DNA of 64,000 bases from Cupriavidus taiwanensis. Its GTDB lineage: Bacteria; Pseudomonadota; Gammaproteobacteria; Burkholderiales; Burkholderiaceae. Below the pieces are notes generated by a model. That model worked only from the letters and a program-made list of their open reading frames with translations. It searched no databases and had not been told where the DNA came from. The DNA is taken from positions 3,550,348-3,614,347 of the forward strand of contig NZ_LT984803.1 in the NCBI RefSeq assembly GCF_900250115.1, given 5' to 3'. Numbering within the stretch: position 1 is the stretch's first letter; each line of letters opens with the position of its first letter. The position numbers and the translations under genes were made by a program. Shown piece after piece: positions 1-11,027 of the stretch.

Positions 1-173
1 CGAGTTTTGCCATGATGCTGGGGCGCAACGCCGGCTGCTGCCGGCAACCGGGCCGCGTTGCGGCGGCGGATGTTTACATGCAGAATCGGGGCGCAAGTAC
101 AAAAATTCAAGGCGCGCCGCAACGGGCACGCTCTCCCGGGTCAATCCGGCCGAACCACCGGCCGGTCAGGAAA

Positions 174-1355
174 ATGCGCGATCTTACCAAAGAACACCAG
201 GCGGCGTCGGGCCGCAGGCTGCACGCGTTCATCCCCAGATTTGCATATCCGTTATTGAGTGCCGCGGCCTTTACCGCCGTGGCCGCGCCAGCTGCCACGG
301 CGGCTGACCTGGCGGTCACCCCGGCCCAGCAGGCCGAGGCCCAGCGCAGCGCCCGGCAAGGCATTCCCGTGGCCGATCTTGCCGCCAACGCGCCATCGCA
401 ATATACCGTGCGCGCCGGCGACACGCTGTGGGGCATCTCGGGCCGCTTCCTGCGCCAGCCCTGGCGCTGGCCCGAACTCTGGGGCATGAACCAGCAGCAG
501 ATCCGCAATCCGCACCTGATCTACCCGGGCCAGATCCTGTACCTGATCCAGCGCGACGGGCGGGCCTGGCTGTCGACCGCGCCGGGTGCCAGCGACACCG
601 TGCGCCTGTCGCCGCAGGTGCGCAGCGGCGCCGCCGACGGCGCCGCCATCCAGAGCATCCCCGCCGCCGAGATCGAGCCCTTCCTGATCCGGCCGCTGGT
701 GGTCGACCAGGACACGCTGGACACCTCGGCACGCATCGTCGCGGTGTCCGAGTCGCGCGTCATCCTGGGCCGCGACGACACCGGCTACGCCCGCGGCATC
801 CCGGCGGACGCGCCGCAGGGCAGCGACTGGCAGGCCTACCGCCCGCTCACCCCGGTGCGCGATCCCGTGACCCAGGCCCTGCTCGGCTACGAGGCCGAAT
901 ATGAAGGCAATGTGCGGCTGGCACGCGGCGCGCAGGGTCCGGACGCGGTCTCGACCCTGCAGGTCACGCAGGCCAGGCAAGAGATGGGCGTCGGCACGCT
1001 GCTGATGCCGCAGCCTGCGCGCGAGGCCTTGCGCTACGTGCCGCACGCACCCGATGCGCAGCTCGACGGCCGCGTCGCCAAGGTCTATGGCGGAGTCGAG
1101 TTCGGTGGCGCCAGGCAGGTCGTGGTGCTCAACCTCGGCAGCCAGGCCGGGGTGGAACCGGGCCACGTGCTGGCCCTGTCGCGCGCCGGCGAAACCGTGA
1201 CCGACAAGACCGACAGCAACCGGGCCATCCGGCTGCCGGACGAGCGCTACGGGCTGGCCTTCGTCTTCCGCGTGTTTCCCGGCGTCTCGTATGCGCTGGT
1301 CACCGACGCTTCCAACGTGATCGCGGTGGGCGACCGCGCCACCTCGCCGCGCTGA
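174..1355 (+). CDS. LysM peptidoglycan-binding domain protein
   Basis: Predicted exported cell-wall-binding protein of 393 residues. After a basic N-terminus there is a hydrophobic alanine-rich stretch (about residues 20-42) that looks like a signal peptide ending near ATAADLAV. A LysM domain follows at about residues 77-125, seen as YTVRAGDTLWGIS, a Trp-rich middle (PWRWPELW) and the closing LIYPGQILYL. The remaining 270 residues show no motif I can name. An in-frame ATG exists at position 12, but it would put about 50 arginine-rich residues before the signal peptide, so the ATG at 174 is preferred. The gene lies just upstream of dprA in the same direction with only 7 bp between. The LysM family binds N-acetylglucosamine glycans; the exact role here is inferred only at that level. 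Confidence 0.85.
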   Translation: MRDLTKEHQAASGRRLHAFIPRFAYPLLSAAAFTAVAAPAATAADLAVTPAQQAEAQRSARQGIPVADLAANAPSQYTVRAGDTLWGISGRFLRQPWRWPELWGMNQQQIRNPHLIYPGQILYLIQRDGRAWLSTAPGASDTVRLSPQVRSGAADGAAIQSIPAAEIEPFLIRPLVVDQDTLDTSARIVAVSESRVILGRDDTGYARGIPADAPQGSDWQAYRPLTPVRDPVTQALLGYEAEYEGNVRLARGAQGPDAVSTLQVTQARQEMGVGTLLMPQPAREALRYVPHAPDAQLDGRVAKVYGGVEFGGARQVVVLNLGSQAGVEPGHVLALSRAGETVTDKTDSNRAIRLPDERYGLAFVFRVFPGVSYALVTDASNVIAVGDRATSPR

Positions 1356-1362
1356 GCCGCTC

Positions 1363-2553
1363 TTGGTGACATCCCCGGCGGCGCCTGTCGGCGCCGCATC
1401 TCCTTGCCATGCCGGCGCCGGCGCGCCAGCCGCCTGTCGCGATGCCGACGACCTGAAGGCCTGGCTGCAGCTGGCTTGTGCCCCCGGCGTCGGCCCGGTC
1501 GCGGTGCGCCTGCTGCTGGCGGCGTTCGGCCTGCCGCGGCAGGTGCTGGCGCAGAGCGTGACGGCACTGTCCACCGTGGTCCCGGCCAGGCTGGCCCGCG
1601 CGGTGGTGGCCAGCCCGGCGACCGGGCTCGCGGCCCTGGTCGAACGCACGCTGGCGTGGCTCGGCACGCCCGGCAACCAGCTGGTGACGCTGGCCGATGA
1701 CGCCTACCCGCGCCGCCTGTTCGATCTGCACGATCCGCCGCCGCTGCTATATATCAAAGGCGATCCCGCGCTGCTGGCGCGTCCGGCGGTCGCCATCGTC
1801 GGCGCGCGCAATGCCACCGAGCAGGGTAAGCGCGATGCGCAGGCGTTCGGGCGCGAGCTGTCCGAGGCGGGCCTGACGGTGATCTCCGGCCTGGCGCTGG
1901 GGATCGACGCCGCCGCCCATGCCGGCGGCCTGCTTGGCTGCGGCGGCACCGTCGCGATCACGGGGACGGGGGCCGACCGGGTCTATCCCGCCGACAACCT
2001 GGCCCTGGCCCATGAGGTCGCCCGGCGGGGCGCAGTGGTCACCGAATTCCCGCTGGGCATGCAGGGCCTGCCGGCCAACTTCCCGCGCCGCAACCGCATC
2101 ATCGCGGCGCTGGCGCACGGGGTGCTGGTGGTGGAGGCCGCGGCGCGATCGGGCTCGCTGATCACCGCGCGGCTGGCCGCGGAACTCGGGCGCGAGGTGT
2201 TCGCGGTGCCGGGATCGATCCACGCGCCGCTGTCGCAGGGTTGCCATCTGCTGATTCGTCAGGGCGCCAAGCTGGTGGAGCGCACCGGGGACGTGCTCGA
2301 GGAAATCAACCTCGGGCCGGCCGCGCCGGTGCCTGGCCTGCCGCCGGCGCGGGCCGAGGCTTCGGACCAGTCTGAATTTGCCGATCCCGCCGACCCCCTG
2401 CTAGCCGCCCTCGGATACGATCCGGTTACGCTGGATGCGCTGTGCGAGCGCAGCGGCCAGCCCCCGGACGCCGCCGCGGCCCGCCTGCTGGAACTGGAAC
2501 TGGCCGGGCATGCCGAGCGTCTACCGGGAAACCTGTTCCGACGCCTTGCGTGA
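1363..2553 (+). CDS. dprA: DNA-processing protein DprA (Smf)
   Basis: DprA binds incoming single-stranded DNA during natural transformation and loads RecA. The 396-residue product has an N-terminal helical SAM-like region, then the Rossmann-like DprA core beginning with VAIVGARNATEQGKRDA near residue 144. It continues through SGLALGIDAAAHAG, a VYPADN element, FPRRNRIIAALA and ARSGSLITARLA, all hallmark DprA blocks. The last 65 residues (DPLLAALGYDPVTLDAL onward) form the winged-helix DML1-like tail. Translation could start at TTG 1363 or GTG 1366; there is no nearby ATG upstream of the domain. It follows the LysM gene and precedes a thioredoxin-like gene and topB, an order familiar in Burkholderiaceae. 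Confidence 0.95.
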   Translation: MVTSPAAPVGAASPCHAGAGAPAACRDADDLKAWLQLACAPGVGPVAVRLLLAAFGLPRQVLAQSVTALSTVVPARLARAVVASPATGLAALVERTLAWLGTPGNQLVTLADDAYPRRLFDLHDPPPLLYIKGDPALLARPAVAIVGARNATEQGKRDAQAFGRELSEAGLTVISGLALGIDAAAHAGGLLGCGGTVAITGTGADRVYPADNLALAHEVARRGAVVTEFPLGMQGLPANFPRRNRIIAALAHGVLVVEAAARSGSLITARLAAELGREVFAVPGSIHAPLSQGCHLLIRQGAKLVERTGDVLEEINLGPAAPVPGLPPARAEASDQSEFADPADPLLAALGYDPVTLDALCERSGQPPDAAAARLLELELAGHAERLPGNLFRRLA

Positions 2554-2634
2554 AGGCCGCGCCGGGCAGCGCGCGCAATACCGATACAATCGCCGACTGT
2601 CCGTGTGTCGCGGGCACCTCATGTTTCCGATGCC

Positions 2635-3039
2635 ATGACCGTTTACTTTCCTGAACGTGATGCCGGCGCCATCGCCGACTGCCTGGCGGCGCGGCCGCAG
2701 GGCCGCCTGGTGGCCTGCCTGTGCGCGCAGTGGTGCGGCACGTGCCGGGACTACCTGGTGGCGCTGACGGCGCTGGCCGCGCGCCATCCGGATGATTGCT
2801 TTGTCTGGATCGATATCGAGACCCATGCGGATGCGCTCGGCGATATCGATATCGAGAATTTCCCGACCGTGCTGGTGCAGCCGGCCGCGGGTGGCACGCC
2901 GCAGTTCTATGGCACCCTGCTGCCGCATATCGAGGTGCTCGAGCGCATGCTCACGCGTGGCGCGGCCATGCCGGCGCCCGCGGAGGACGTGCCGGAGGTG
3001 CTGGACTGGTTGCTTGGCGGGGGGCGCGGCGGCGCCTAG
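2635..3039 (+). CDS. Thioredoxin-like family protein
   Basis: A 134-residue cytoplasmic protein with a thioredoxin-type active site, CAQWCGTCRDY (WCxxC), near residue 30. A predicted beta strand FVWIDIETHAD and a cis-proline-like element IENFPTVLV follow, as expected for the thioredoxin fold. No signal peptide is visible. A GTG at 2605 in the same frame would add ten residues, but the ATG at 2635 starts the conserved part. The partner is unknown; the position between dprA and topB gives no clear biochemical clue. A general thiol-disulfide role is inferred from the motif. Confidence 0.8.
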   Translation: MTVYFPERDAGAIADCLAARPQGRLVACLCAQWCGTCRDYLVALTALAARHPDDCFVWIDIETHADALGDIDIENFPTVLVQPAAGGTPQFYGTLLPHIEVLERMLTRGAAMPAPAEDVPEVLDWLLGGGRGGA

Positions 3040-3079
3040 GCGGCGCGCGCGACGGCAGGCGAGACGCCATGAGGCTGGC

Positions 3080-3109
3080 TTGCACCGCCGTCGAAACCGC
3101 GCTTATTAT
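3080..3109 (+). promoter_or_regulatory. Putative sigma-70 promoter of topB
   Basis: TTGCAC at 3080-3085 and TATTAT at 3104-3109 are separated by 18 bp, about 90 bp before the topB start codon. Both hexamers match the sigma-70 consensus at four or five of six positions, and the -10 sits in a short AT-rich patch in otherwise GC-rich DNA. This is a prediction from sequence only. Confidence 0.45.
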
Positions 3110-3197
3110 TGGCGCCTCATAGCCCCCCGGCGTTCTGATTACTACGTTTGCAGTGCAATTAGCGGGTTGCCGGACGCAGCCCGCAAGGACCCTTCCC

Positions 3198-5882
<2,685 letters not shown>

Positions 5883-5896
5883 GCACCCCGCCCATG

Positions 5897-5930
5897 GCAG
5901 AACGCCCGGCATTGCCGGGCGTTCTGCTGT
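5897..5930. terminator. Hairpin terminator between topB and the convergent LysR gene
   Basis: A perfect 14-bp inverted repeat (GCAGAACGCCCGGC / GCCGGGCGTTCTGC) with a 3-nt loop spans 5897-5927. It starts 14 bp after the topB stop and lies before the 3' end of the convergent LysR gene. The downstream T tract is weak, so termination strength is uncertain, but the stem is very stable. Confidence 0.7.
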
Positions 5931-5960
5931 CTGCGCGCCGTAGCCGGGGCGCGCTGCCGC

Positions 5961-6902
5961 TCAGGTTCGCATGGCGTGGGCGCCCAGGCTGGCGACAGGC
6001 GGCGCGTCCTTGTCCCGCATCTGCCCTTCTTCCAGCAGGAAGTCGATAAAGGCGCGCACCTTGGTCGGCAGGAACTTGCGGCTGGGGTAGACCACGCTGA
6101 CATCGCGCCGGGGCAACTGGTACTGCGGCAGCACGTGCACCAGACGGCCCGATTCGATATTGGGCCGCGCCAGGTAGGACGAAAGCATGGCCACGCCCAT
6201 GTCGGCGAGGGCGGCCTGGTGCGCCAGTTCGGCGTTGCTGCACAGCAGCCCGGGGCGGATCGGCACGGTCACCTCGCCTTCGGGGCCCAGCAGCGTCCAT
6301 TCGTGCTCGGCAATCGGCAGGCGCATGGCGATGCAGCGATGGTGGCTCAGCTCATGAGCATGGCGGATCGGGGCATGCGCCGCGACATAGCCGGGCGACG
6401 CGCAGAGGATCACCTCGGCCGAAATCAGCGGGCGCGCCACCAGGTGCGAGCCCAGTCCCAGGTCCGACAGCATCACCGCCACGTCGCGGCCTTCCTCGAC
6501 GATATCGACATTGCGGTCCGACAGGATCACGTCGAACACCACCTCCGGATAAAGCTGCTGGAAGCGCGACAACAGCTGGGGCAGCAGGTGCAGGCCGAAC
6601 ATCACCGGCGTCACCAGGCGCAGCGTGCCGGACAGCGACTGGCTGCGGGCCGTGACCACGCTTTCGGCTTCCTCCACGTCTTCCAGGATCTGCTGGCAGC
6701 GCTGCAGGTAGGTCTCGCCGGCATCGGTCAGCGACAGGCTGCGCGTGGTCCGGTTGAGCAGGCGGGTGCCGAGGTGGCTTTCCAGGTCGGCCACGTAGCG
6801 CGTGACCACGGCGTTGGACATTTCCAGCTGCTGCGCTGCACGCGCGAAGCTGCCCAGCTCCACCACTTTGGAAAACACACGCATCGACTGCAAGCGATCC
6901 AT
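5961..6902 (-). CDS. LysR-family transcriptional regulator
   Basis: A 313-residue LysR regulator of the common CrgA/AaeR-like type. The N-terminal winged helix is clear: MDRLQSMRVFSKVVELGSF, then AAQQLEMSNAVVTRYV as the recognition helix, and LGTRLLNRTTRSLSLTDAG as the wing. The effector-binding half begins near residue 90 (LSGTLRLVTPVMFG) and has the usual length. It is divergent from the small repeat protein gene at 7103, with a 200-bp AT-rich gap, so that gene is the natural candidate target. The effector is unknown. Confidence 0.93.
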   Translation of the reverse strand: MDRLQSMRVFSKVVELGSFARAAQQLEMSNAVVTRYVADLESHLGTRLLNRTTRSLSLTDAGETYLQRCQQILEDVEEAESVVTARSQSLSGTLRLVTPVMFGLHLLPQLLSRFQQLYPEVVFDVILSDRNVDIVEEGRDVAVMLSDLGLGSHLVARPLISAEVILCASPGYVAAHAPIRHAHELSHHRCIAMRLPIAEHEWTLLGPEGEVTVPIRPGLLCSNAELAHQAALADMGVAMLSSYLARPNIESGRLVHVLPQYQLPRRDVSVVYPSRKFLPTKVRAFIDFLLEEGQMRDKDAPPVASLGAHAMRT

Positions 6903-7102
6903 GACATAGTCTCCCGGTTCTTTGCTGAATTCTTACGCAATCAGCTTATTTTATTGTTCGAATCAAAACTAAGCATTGTGGATCCTGATATTTATTGATA
7001 TGAGGGAAATGCCTAATATCTAGCCATCGGATGCCGCATTGCAACATACCCTTCCCTGAAGGTGCCGGATCAGGCATCCACGCTACAAGGAAGTCCTGAA
7101 TC

Positions 7103-7393
7103 ATGAAAACCAACCGCTACGCCCTGATCGCTGTCGCCACCGTCGCTGCCGCCCTGTCCGCCGCGCCGGCCTTTGCCAAGAACGGCAAGTTCGATGTCTA
7201 CACCGACGGCGCCAAGGTGGCCAGCTTCGACGTCTATGCCGACGGCGCCCGCGCCGGCAAGTTCGACCCGTACACGGACGGTGCCAGGGCTGGCAAGTTC
7301 GACGCCTTCACCGACGGCGCCCGCACCGGCAAGTTCGACACTTTCGCGGAAGGCGCGAAGTACGACACCACGACCGATCGCGCGCCGCTCTGA
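7103..7393 (+). CDS. Small secreted protein with 12-residue GKFDxYTDGAR repeats
   Basis: A 96-residue protein with a classic signal peptide (MKTNRYALIAV...APAFA, cleavage after about residue 25). The mature part is almost entirely five consecutive degenerate 12-residue units: GKFDVYTDGAKV, ASFDVYADGARA, GKFDPYTDGARA, GKFDAFTDGART and GKFDTFAEGAKY. Each unit has one aromatic pair (F..Y/F), two acidic residues and one basic residue, which suggests a repetitive beta or ligand-binding surface. A ribosome site (AAGGAAG) lies about 10 bp before the ATG. It is monocistronic: a strong terminator follows, and upstream is the divergent LysR gene. I do not recognise a named family with a known function. 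Confidence 0.88.
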   Translation: MKTNRYALIAVATVAAALSAAPAFAKNGKFDVYTDGAKVASFDVYADGARAGKFDPYTDGARAGKFDAFTDGARTGKFDTFAEGAKYDTTTDRAPL

Positions 7394-7473
7394 GCCGGCA
7401 CGGTCCAGCGCTTGAACCTGGTCTCCACAGGTCTTTAGGAGAGCGCCCCGCGTCTCTCCCGCTTTATTGGAGA

Positions 7474-7511
7474 AGAAGCCCGCACCGGTCCCGGTGCGGG
7501 CTTCTTTGTTT
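7474..7511 (+). terminator. Rho-independent terminator of the repeat-protein gene
   Basis: A perfect 15-bp stem, AGAAGCCCGCACCGG paired with CCGGTGCGGGCTTCT, spans 7474-7505 and is followed by TTGTTTCT. It lies 80 bp after the 7103-7393 gene. Confidence 0.85.
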
Positions 7512-7606
7512 CTGGCGCCGGCAGATCCGGCCCGGACTGTGGTCGATTATGCCAGACACCGCAACGCAACGACGTCTGGTGGATACGCGGCGGTGGCGGC
7601 GCCCAA

Positions 7607-7635
7607 AGAAAAACGGGCCATGACGGCCCGTTTTG
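7607..7635 (-). terminator. Terminator of the glycine-zipper gene
   Basis: The inverted repeat AAAACGGGCC / GGCCCGTTTT spans 7610-7634. On the minus strand it reads as a GC stem followed by a T-rich tract, just after the stop of the glycine-zipper gene at 7652. Confidence 0.75.
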
Positions 7636-7651
7636 CTGACCACGCTACGAC

Positions 7652-8110
7652 TCAATCGTCGTAGTGGTGGCGGTGATGGTGCTTGTGCTTCTTGCGCTTG
7701 TAATGGCTCTTGCTGTAGTAGCCGCGATCGTCGTCGTACGAGTTGTTACGCGAGATGTTGCCGCCCAGCGCCGCGCCCGCGCCGCCACCCAGGCCGGCGC
7801 CGATGAGGCCGCCGGTGCGTCCGCCCATGGCGTTGCCGGCAGCGGTGCCGGCACCACCGCCAAGCGCGCCGCCGATGATGGCGCCGGTGCGCTCGCGGCG
7901 GTTGGACGTGACCGCGCCACCGGCGCCGCCACCCACCGCACCGCCGATCACGGCGCCGGTGCTGCCGCCCAGCGCGCCGCCGACCGCGGCGCCGGCGACA
8001 CCGCCGAGCGCGCCGCCGAGGGCATTGTTCATGTCGCCCGCGACGGCCGGCAGCGCACAGGCCGCCAGGGCAAGGGCAACGGTCAGGTTGCGAACGGAAT
8101 GGCGAGTCAT
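7652..8110 (-). CDS. Glycine-zipper outer-surface protein with His/Lys-rich tail
   Basis: A 152-residue exported protein. A signal peptide (MTRHSVRNLTVALALAACALPAVAG) is followed by repeated glycine-zipper segments such as GGALGGVAGAAVGGALGG and GAIIGGALGGGAGTAAG, typical of membrane-inserting zipper proteins of the SmtA/Rick_17kDa type. The final 30 residues switch to a basic, histidine-rich tail (YKRKKHKHHHRHHYDD) that could bind metal or acidic polymers. The ribosome site GAGGAAAA sits close to the ATG. Three phased CTGTAA repeats lie 60-95 bp upstream. The function is inferred only as an envelope structural protein. Confidence 0.85.
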   Translation of the reverse strand: MTRHSVRNLTVALALAACALPAVAGDMNNALGGALGGVAGAAVGGALGGSTGAVIGGAVGGGAGGAVTSNRRERTGAIIGGALGGGAGTAAGNAMGGRTGGLIGAGLGGGAGAALGGNISRNNSYDDDRGYYSKSHYKRKKHKHHHRHHYDD

Positions 8111-8170
8111 ATGTTTTTTCCTCGAATTGCCATGATGTGTCGCAAGTGTAGATAAGGTGCCGCAGCCTTG

Positions 8171-8206
8171 CTGTAACCACCTGTAAAGCCCTGTAACCCC
8201 CTGCAG
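8171..8206. promoter_or_regulatory. Three CTGTAA repeats with exact 10-bp spacing
   Basis: CTGTAA occurs at 8171, 8181 and 8191, with a partial fourth CTG at 8201. Direct repeats at one helical turn are the usual layout for OmpR/PhoB-family response regulators. They lie upstream of the glycine-zipper gene (which reads leftward from 8110). A two-copy version of the same array lies ahead of the RND operon at 19032. Confidence 0.5.
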
Positions 8207-8250
8207 AAACGGTATCGGGCCATTACAACGGCGCGGTGAAAATACAACAC

Positions 8251-8287
8251 TTAATAAAAAGACAGGCGACCATGTGATCGCCTGTCT
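8251..8287 (-). terminator. Terminator of the cstA-ybdD operon
   Basis: AGACAGGCGA (8260-8269) pairs with TCGCCTGTCT (8278-8287). On the minus strand the stem is followed by TTTTTATTAAG, a good T tract. It lies 45 bp past the ybdD stop codon. Confidence 0.85.
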
Positions 8288-8332
8288 GCATTGTCCGCCG
8301 CTTGCGCTTGCTGCGAGATAGTTAGCGTGCCG

Positions 8333-8527
8333 TCAGCAGCACTTGCCCTGCCCGCCGCCGTAGCGCGCTTCCTGGCGCTCGCGGAAGAACTCTTCGTAGC
8401 TCATTGGCGCGCGCTCGGGGTGCGTGCTTTCCATGTGGGCCACGTAGGTCTGGTAGTCGGGCAGCCCGACCATCAGGCGCAGCGACTGGCCGAGGTACCG
8501 GCCCATGGTGCCAAGTTGTTCCAGCAT
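8333..8527 (-). CDS. YbdD/YjiX-family small protein, CstA partner
   Basis: A 64-residue protein of the YbdD/YjiX (DUF466) family, which is almost always encoded directly after a CstA-type transporter. Recognisable blocks are YLGQSLRLMVGLPDYQTYV and a MSYEEFFRERQEARYG segment close to the C-terminus. It ends in GKCC. It starts 24 bp after the cstA stop and is followed by a terminator, so the two form one operon. A role in assembly or control of the transporter is likely from the linkage, not shown by the sequence. Confidence 0.9.
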   Translation of the reverse strand: MLEQLGTMGRYLGQSLRLMVGLPDYQTYVAHMESTHPERAPMSYEEFFRERQEARYGGGQGKCC

Positions 8528-8551
8528 GGCGGCTCCTTGTCGAGGTCAGCG

Positions 8552-10624
8552 TCAGGACTGGGCCGAGGCGGCGCCCGGCAACGGCTCGAACGGCGTTTCC
8601 TTGTCGGTCGGGCGGTTCACGGCGCGCGCCTGCAGCGCGGTCTTGAAGCCGTAGCACACGATCGACAGCACCACCACCATGAACAGCGCGCACAGGCCGG
8701 CATCCAGGTAATCGTTGAAGACGATGCGGTGCATCTGCTCCATCGACTTGGCCGGTGCCAGCACCTTGCCTTCGGCGATGGCGGCGCTGAACTTGGCGGC
8801 GTGGGTCAGGAAGCTGACCTTGGGGTCGGCATGGAACAGCTTCTGCCAGCCGGCGGTCAGCGTGCAGATCAGCAGCCAGACGGTCGGCACCAGCGTGACC
8901 CAGGCGTACTGGCCGCGCTTCATCTTGACCAGCACGCAGGTGCCCAGCACCAGTGCCACCGCGGCCAGCATCTGGTTGGAGATGCCGAACAGCGGCCACA
9001 GCGTATTGATGCCGCCGAGTGGATCGACCACGCCCTGGTACAGGAAGTAGCCCCAGGCCGCCACCGTCAGCGCGGTGGCGATCAGGTTGGCCGGCAGCGA
9101 GTCGGTGCGCTTCATCGACGGCACGAAGCTGCCCAGCAGGTCCTGCAGCATGAAGCGGCCGGCCCGGGTGCCCGCGTCGACGGCGGTCAGGATGAAGAGC
9201 GCTTCGAACAGGATGGCGAAGTGGTACCAGAACGCCATCATGGCCTGGCCGCCCACCACCTGGTGCAGGATGTGGGCGATGCCAACGGCCAGCGTCGGCG
9301 CACCGCCGGCGCGCGAGATGATGGTGTTCTCGCCGACGTCCTTGGCGGTCTGCACCAGCACGTCCGGCGTGATCACGAAGCCCCAGGTCGAGACCGCCTG
9401 TGCCACCGCCTCGGGGGTGGTGCCGATCACCGCGGCCGGGCTGTTCATGGCGAAGTACACGCCCGGCTCGATCACCGCGGCGGCCACCAGCGCCATGATG
9501 GCGACGAAGGACTCGGCCAGCATCGCGCCGTAGCCGATGAAGCGCGCGTGGGTTTCGTTCTCCAGCAGCTTGGGCGTGGTGCCCGACGAGATCAGTGCGT
9601 GGAAGCCCGACACCGCGCCGCAGGCAATGGTGATGAACAGGAACGGGAACAGGTTCCCCGACCACACCGGCCCGCCGCCCGCGGCGAACTGCGTGAAGGC
9701 CGGCATCTTCAGCTCCGGCGCGACGATCAGGATGCCGACGGCCAGCGCGATGATGGTGCCGATCTTCAGGAAGGTCGACAGGTAGTCGCGCGGGGCCAGC
9801 AGCAGCCACACCGGCAGCACCGCGGCGATGAACCCGTAGATGATCAGCATCCAGGTCAGCGCCTTGCCGCCGTAGGTGAACAGCGGCGCCAGCGTCGCGC
9901 TTTCATGCACGTACTGGCCGCCGATGATGGCCAGCATCAGCAGCACGAAACCGATCACCGAGACTTCGCCGATGCGGCCCGGGCGGATGTAGCGGGTGTA
10001 GATGCCCATGAAGATGGCGATGGGGATGGTCACCGCCACGGTGAAGGTGCCCCACGGCGAGTCCGCCAGCGCCTTCACCACGATCAGTGCCAGCACCGCC
10101 AGGATGATGATCATGATCATGAAGCAGCCGAACAGCGCGATCATGCCCGGCACCGTGCCCATCTCGGACTTGACCAGGTCGCCCAGTGAGCGGCCGTCGC
10201 GGCGCGTCGAGATGAACAGCACCATGAAGTCCTGCACCGCGCCGGCGAACACCACGCCGGCCAGCAGCCACAGCATGCCCGGCATGTAGCCCATCTGCGC
10301 GGCCAGCACCGGGCCCACCAGCGGGCCCGCGCCGGCGATCGCGGCAAAGTGGTGGCCGAACAGCACCGCCTTGTTGGTCGGCACATAGTCCAGGCCATCG
10401 TTATGGCGCCACGCGGGCGTCATGCGCTTGGGATCGAGCTGCATCACCTTGTCGGCGATGAAGCGGCTGTAGTACCGATAGGCGATCAGGTAGATGCAGA
10501 GCGCGGCCACCACGATCCACAGCGCGCTGACGGCCTCGCCGCGCGCGAGCGCGACGGTGCCGAAGGCAAACGCGCCAAGGATGGCGACGGCCAGCCACAC
10601 CAGGTGTTCTCCGATGCGATTCAT
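8552..10624 (-). CDS. cstA: CstA-family carbon starvation / pyruvate transporter
   Basis: A 690-residue inner-membrane transporter of the CstA/BtsT family, whose E. coli members import pyruvate and possibly peptides. The sequence is packed with membrane helices and has the family blocks YRYYSRFIADKVM near the start, VPTNKAVLFGHHFAAIAGAG near residue 80, GPVLAAQMGY, and a SGFHALISSGTTPKLL element near the middle. It is the first gene of an operon with ybdD. The 403-bp upstream gap is shared with a divergent Cache-domain kinase and NarL-type regulator, the standard arrangement for regulated CstA/BtsT transporters, and contains a strong palindromic operator candidate. Confidence 0.95.
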   Translation of the reverse strand: MNRIGEHLVWLAVAILGAFAFGTVALARGEAVSALWIVVAALCIYLIAYRYYSRFIADKVMQLDPKRMTPAWRHNDGLDYVPTNKAVLFGHHFAAIAGAGPLVGPVLAAQMGYMPGMLWLLAGVVFAGAVQDFMVLFISTRRDGRSLGDLVKSEMGTVPGMIALFGCFMIMIIILAVLALIVVKALADSPWGTFTVAVTIPIAIFMGIYTRYIRPGRIGEVSVIGFVLLMLAIIGGQYVHESATLAPLFTYGGKALTWMLIIYGFIAAVLPVWLLLAPRDYLSTFLKIGTIIALAVGILIVAPELKMPAFTQFAAGGGPVWSGNLFPFLFITIACGAVSGFHALISSGTTPKLLENETHARFIGYGAMLAESFVAIMALVAAAVIEPGVYFAMNSPAAVIGTTPEAVAQAVSTWGFVITPDVLVQTAKDVGENTIISRAGGAPTLAVGIAHILHQVVGGQAMMAFWYHFAILFEALFILTAVDAGTRAGRFMLQDLLGSFVPSMKRTDSLPANLIATALTVAAWGYFLYQGVVDPLGGINTLWPLFGISNQMLAAVALVLGTCVLVKMKRGQYAWVTLVPTVWLLICTLTAGWQKLFHADPKVSFLTHAAKFSAAIAEGKVLAPAKSMEQMHRIVFNDYLDAGLCALFMVVVLSIVCYGFKTALQARAVNRPTDKETPFEPLPGAASAQS

Positions 10625-11027
10625 TTTGAAGGGTCTCCTCAGACCGGGATTTGGAAAGCCTGCGGCGGCGAAGGACTGGCAACTGGCAACGGGCGGGGCG
10701 GCGGCGGGCGCCTGGGCGGGCAGCTTGGCAATCCGGCGGCGAGGGGTATCCGGGCTGCTGGAATCGAGGTTGCTGCGCGCCCGGTTCGTGTCGTTTCCGG
10801 ATCTCGTCTTGCAGGCAGGCGATGCACCAACCGGGTAGGCGGTGCACCAACTGCGTGGACCCGCGCCGCATGTTGGGGCGGCTTGCGCGTCCGGCGTGTA
10901 GTATTGACAGCCGCCAAACCCGGCACAAGCGCGTAACTACGCAGCACTTCTGCGTAGTACTACGCAAGTCGACGGTGGCATGCCGCCTGCGCGGCATCGG
11001 TGTTTACCCCCGTTCCCCCGGTCTTGT
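10625..11027. other. Divergent intergenic region between cstA and its putative two-component system
   Basis: No gene is supported in these 403 bp. The cstA-proximal part is GC-rich and featureless to the eye. The kinase-proximal part holds the palindromic half-site cluster at 10936-10966. No clear sigma-70 hexamer pair could be assigned; sigma-54 or activator-dependent promoters cannot be excluded by eye. Confidence 0.6.
10936..10966. promoter_or_regulatory. Three-half-site palindromic operator
   Basis: ACTACGCAG (10936-10944) and CTGCGTAGT (10950-10958) form a perfect 9-bp inverted repeat around CACTT. A third half site, ACTACGCA (10959-10966), abuts it, so 10951-10966 is itself a perfect 16-bp palindrome TGCGTAGTACTACGCA. 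NarL/LuxR-type regulators bind short inverted repeats of this kind, so the regulator encoded at 12431 is the likely ligand. It lies about 60 bp before the kinase start and 310 bp before cstA. Confidence 0.7.

Noticed and set aside
8291..10189. 632-codon open frame on the plus strand
   Set aside because: Antisense to ybdD and cstA; shadow composition.
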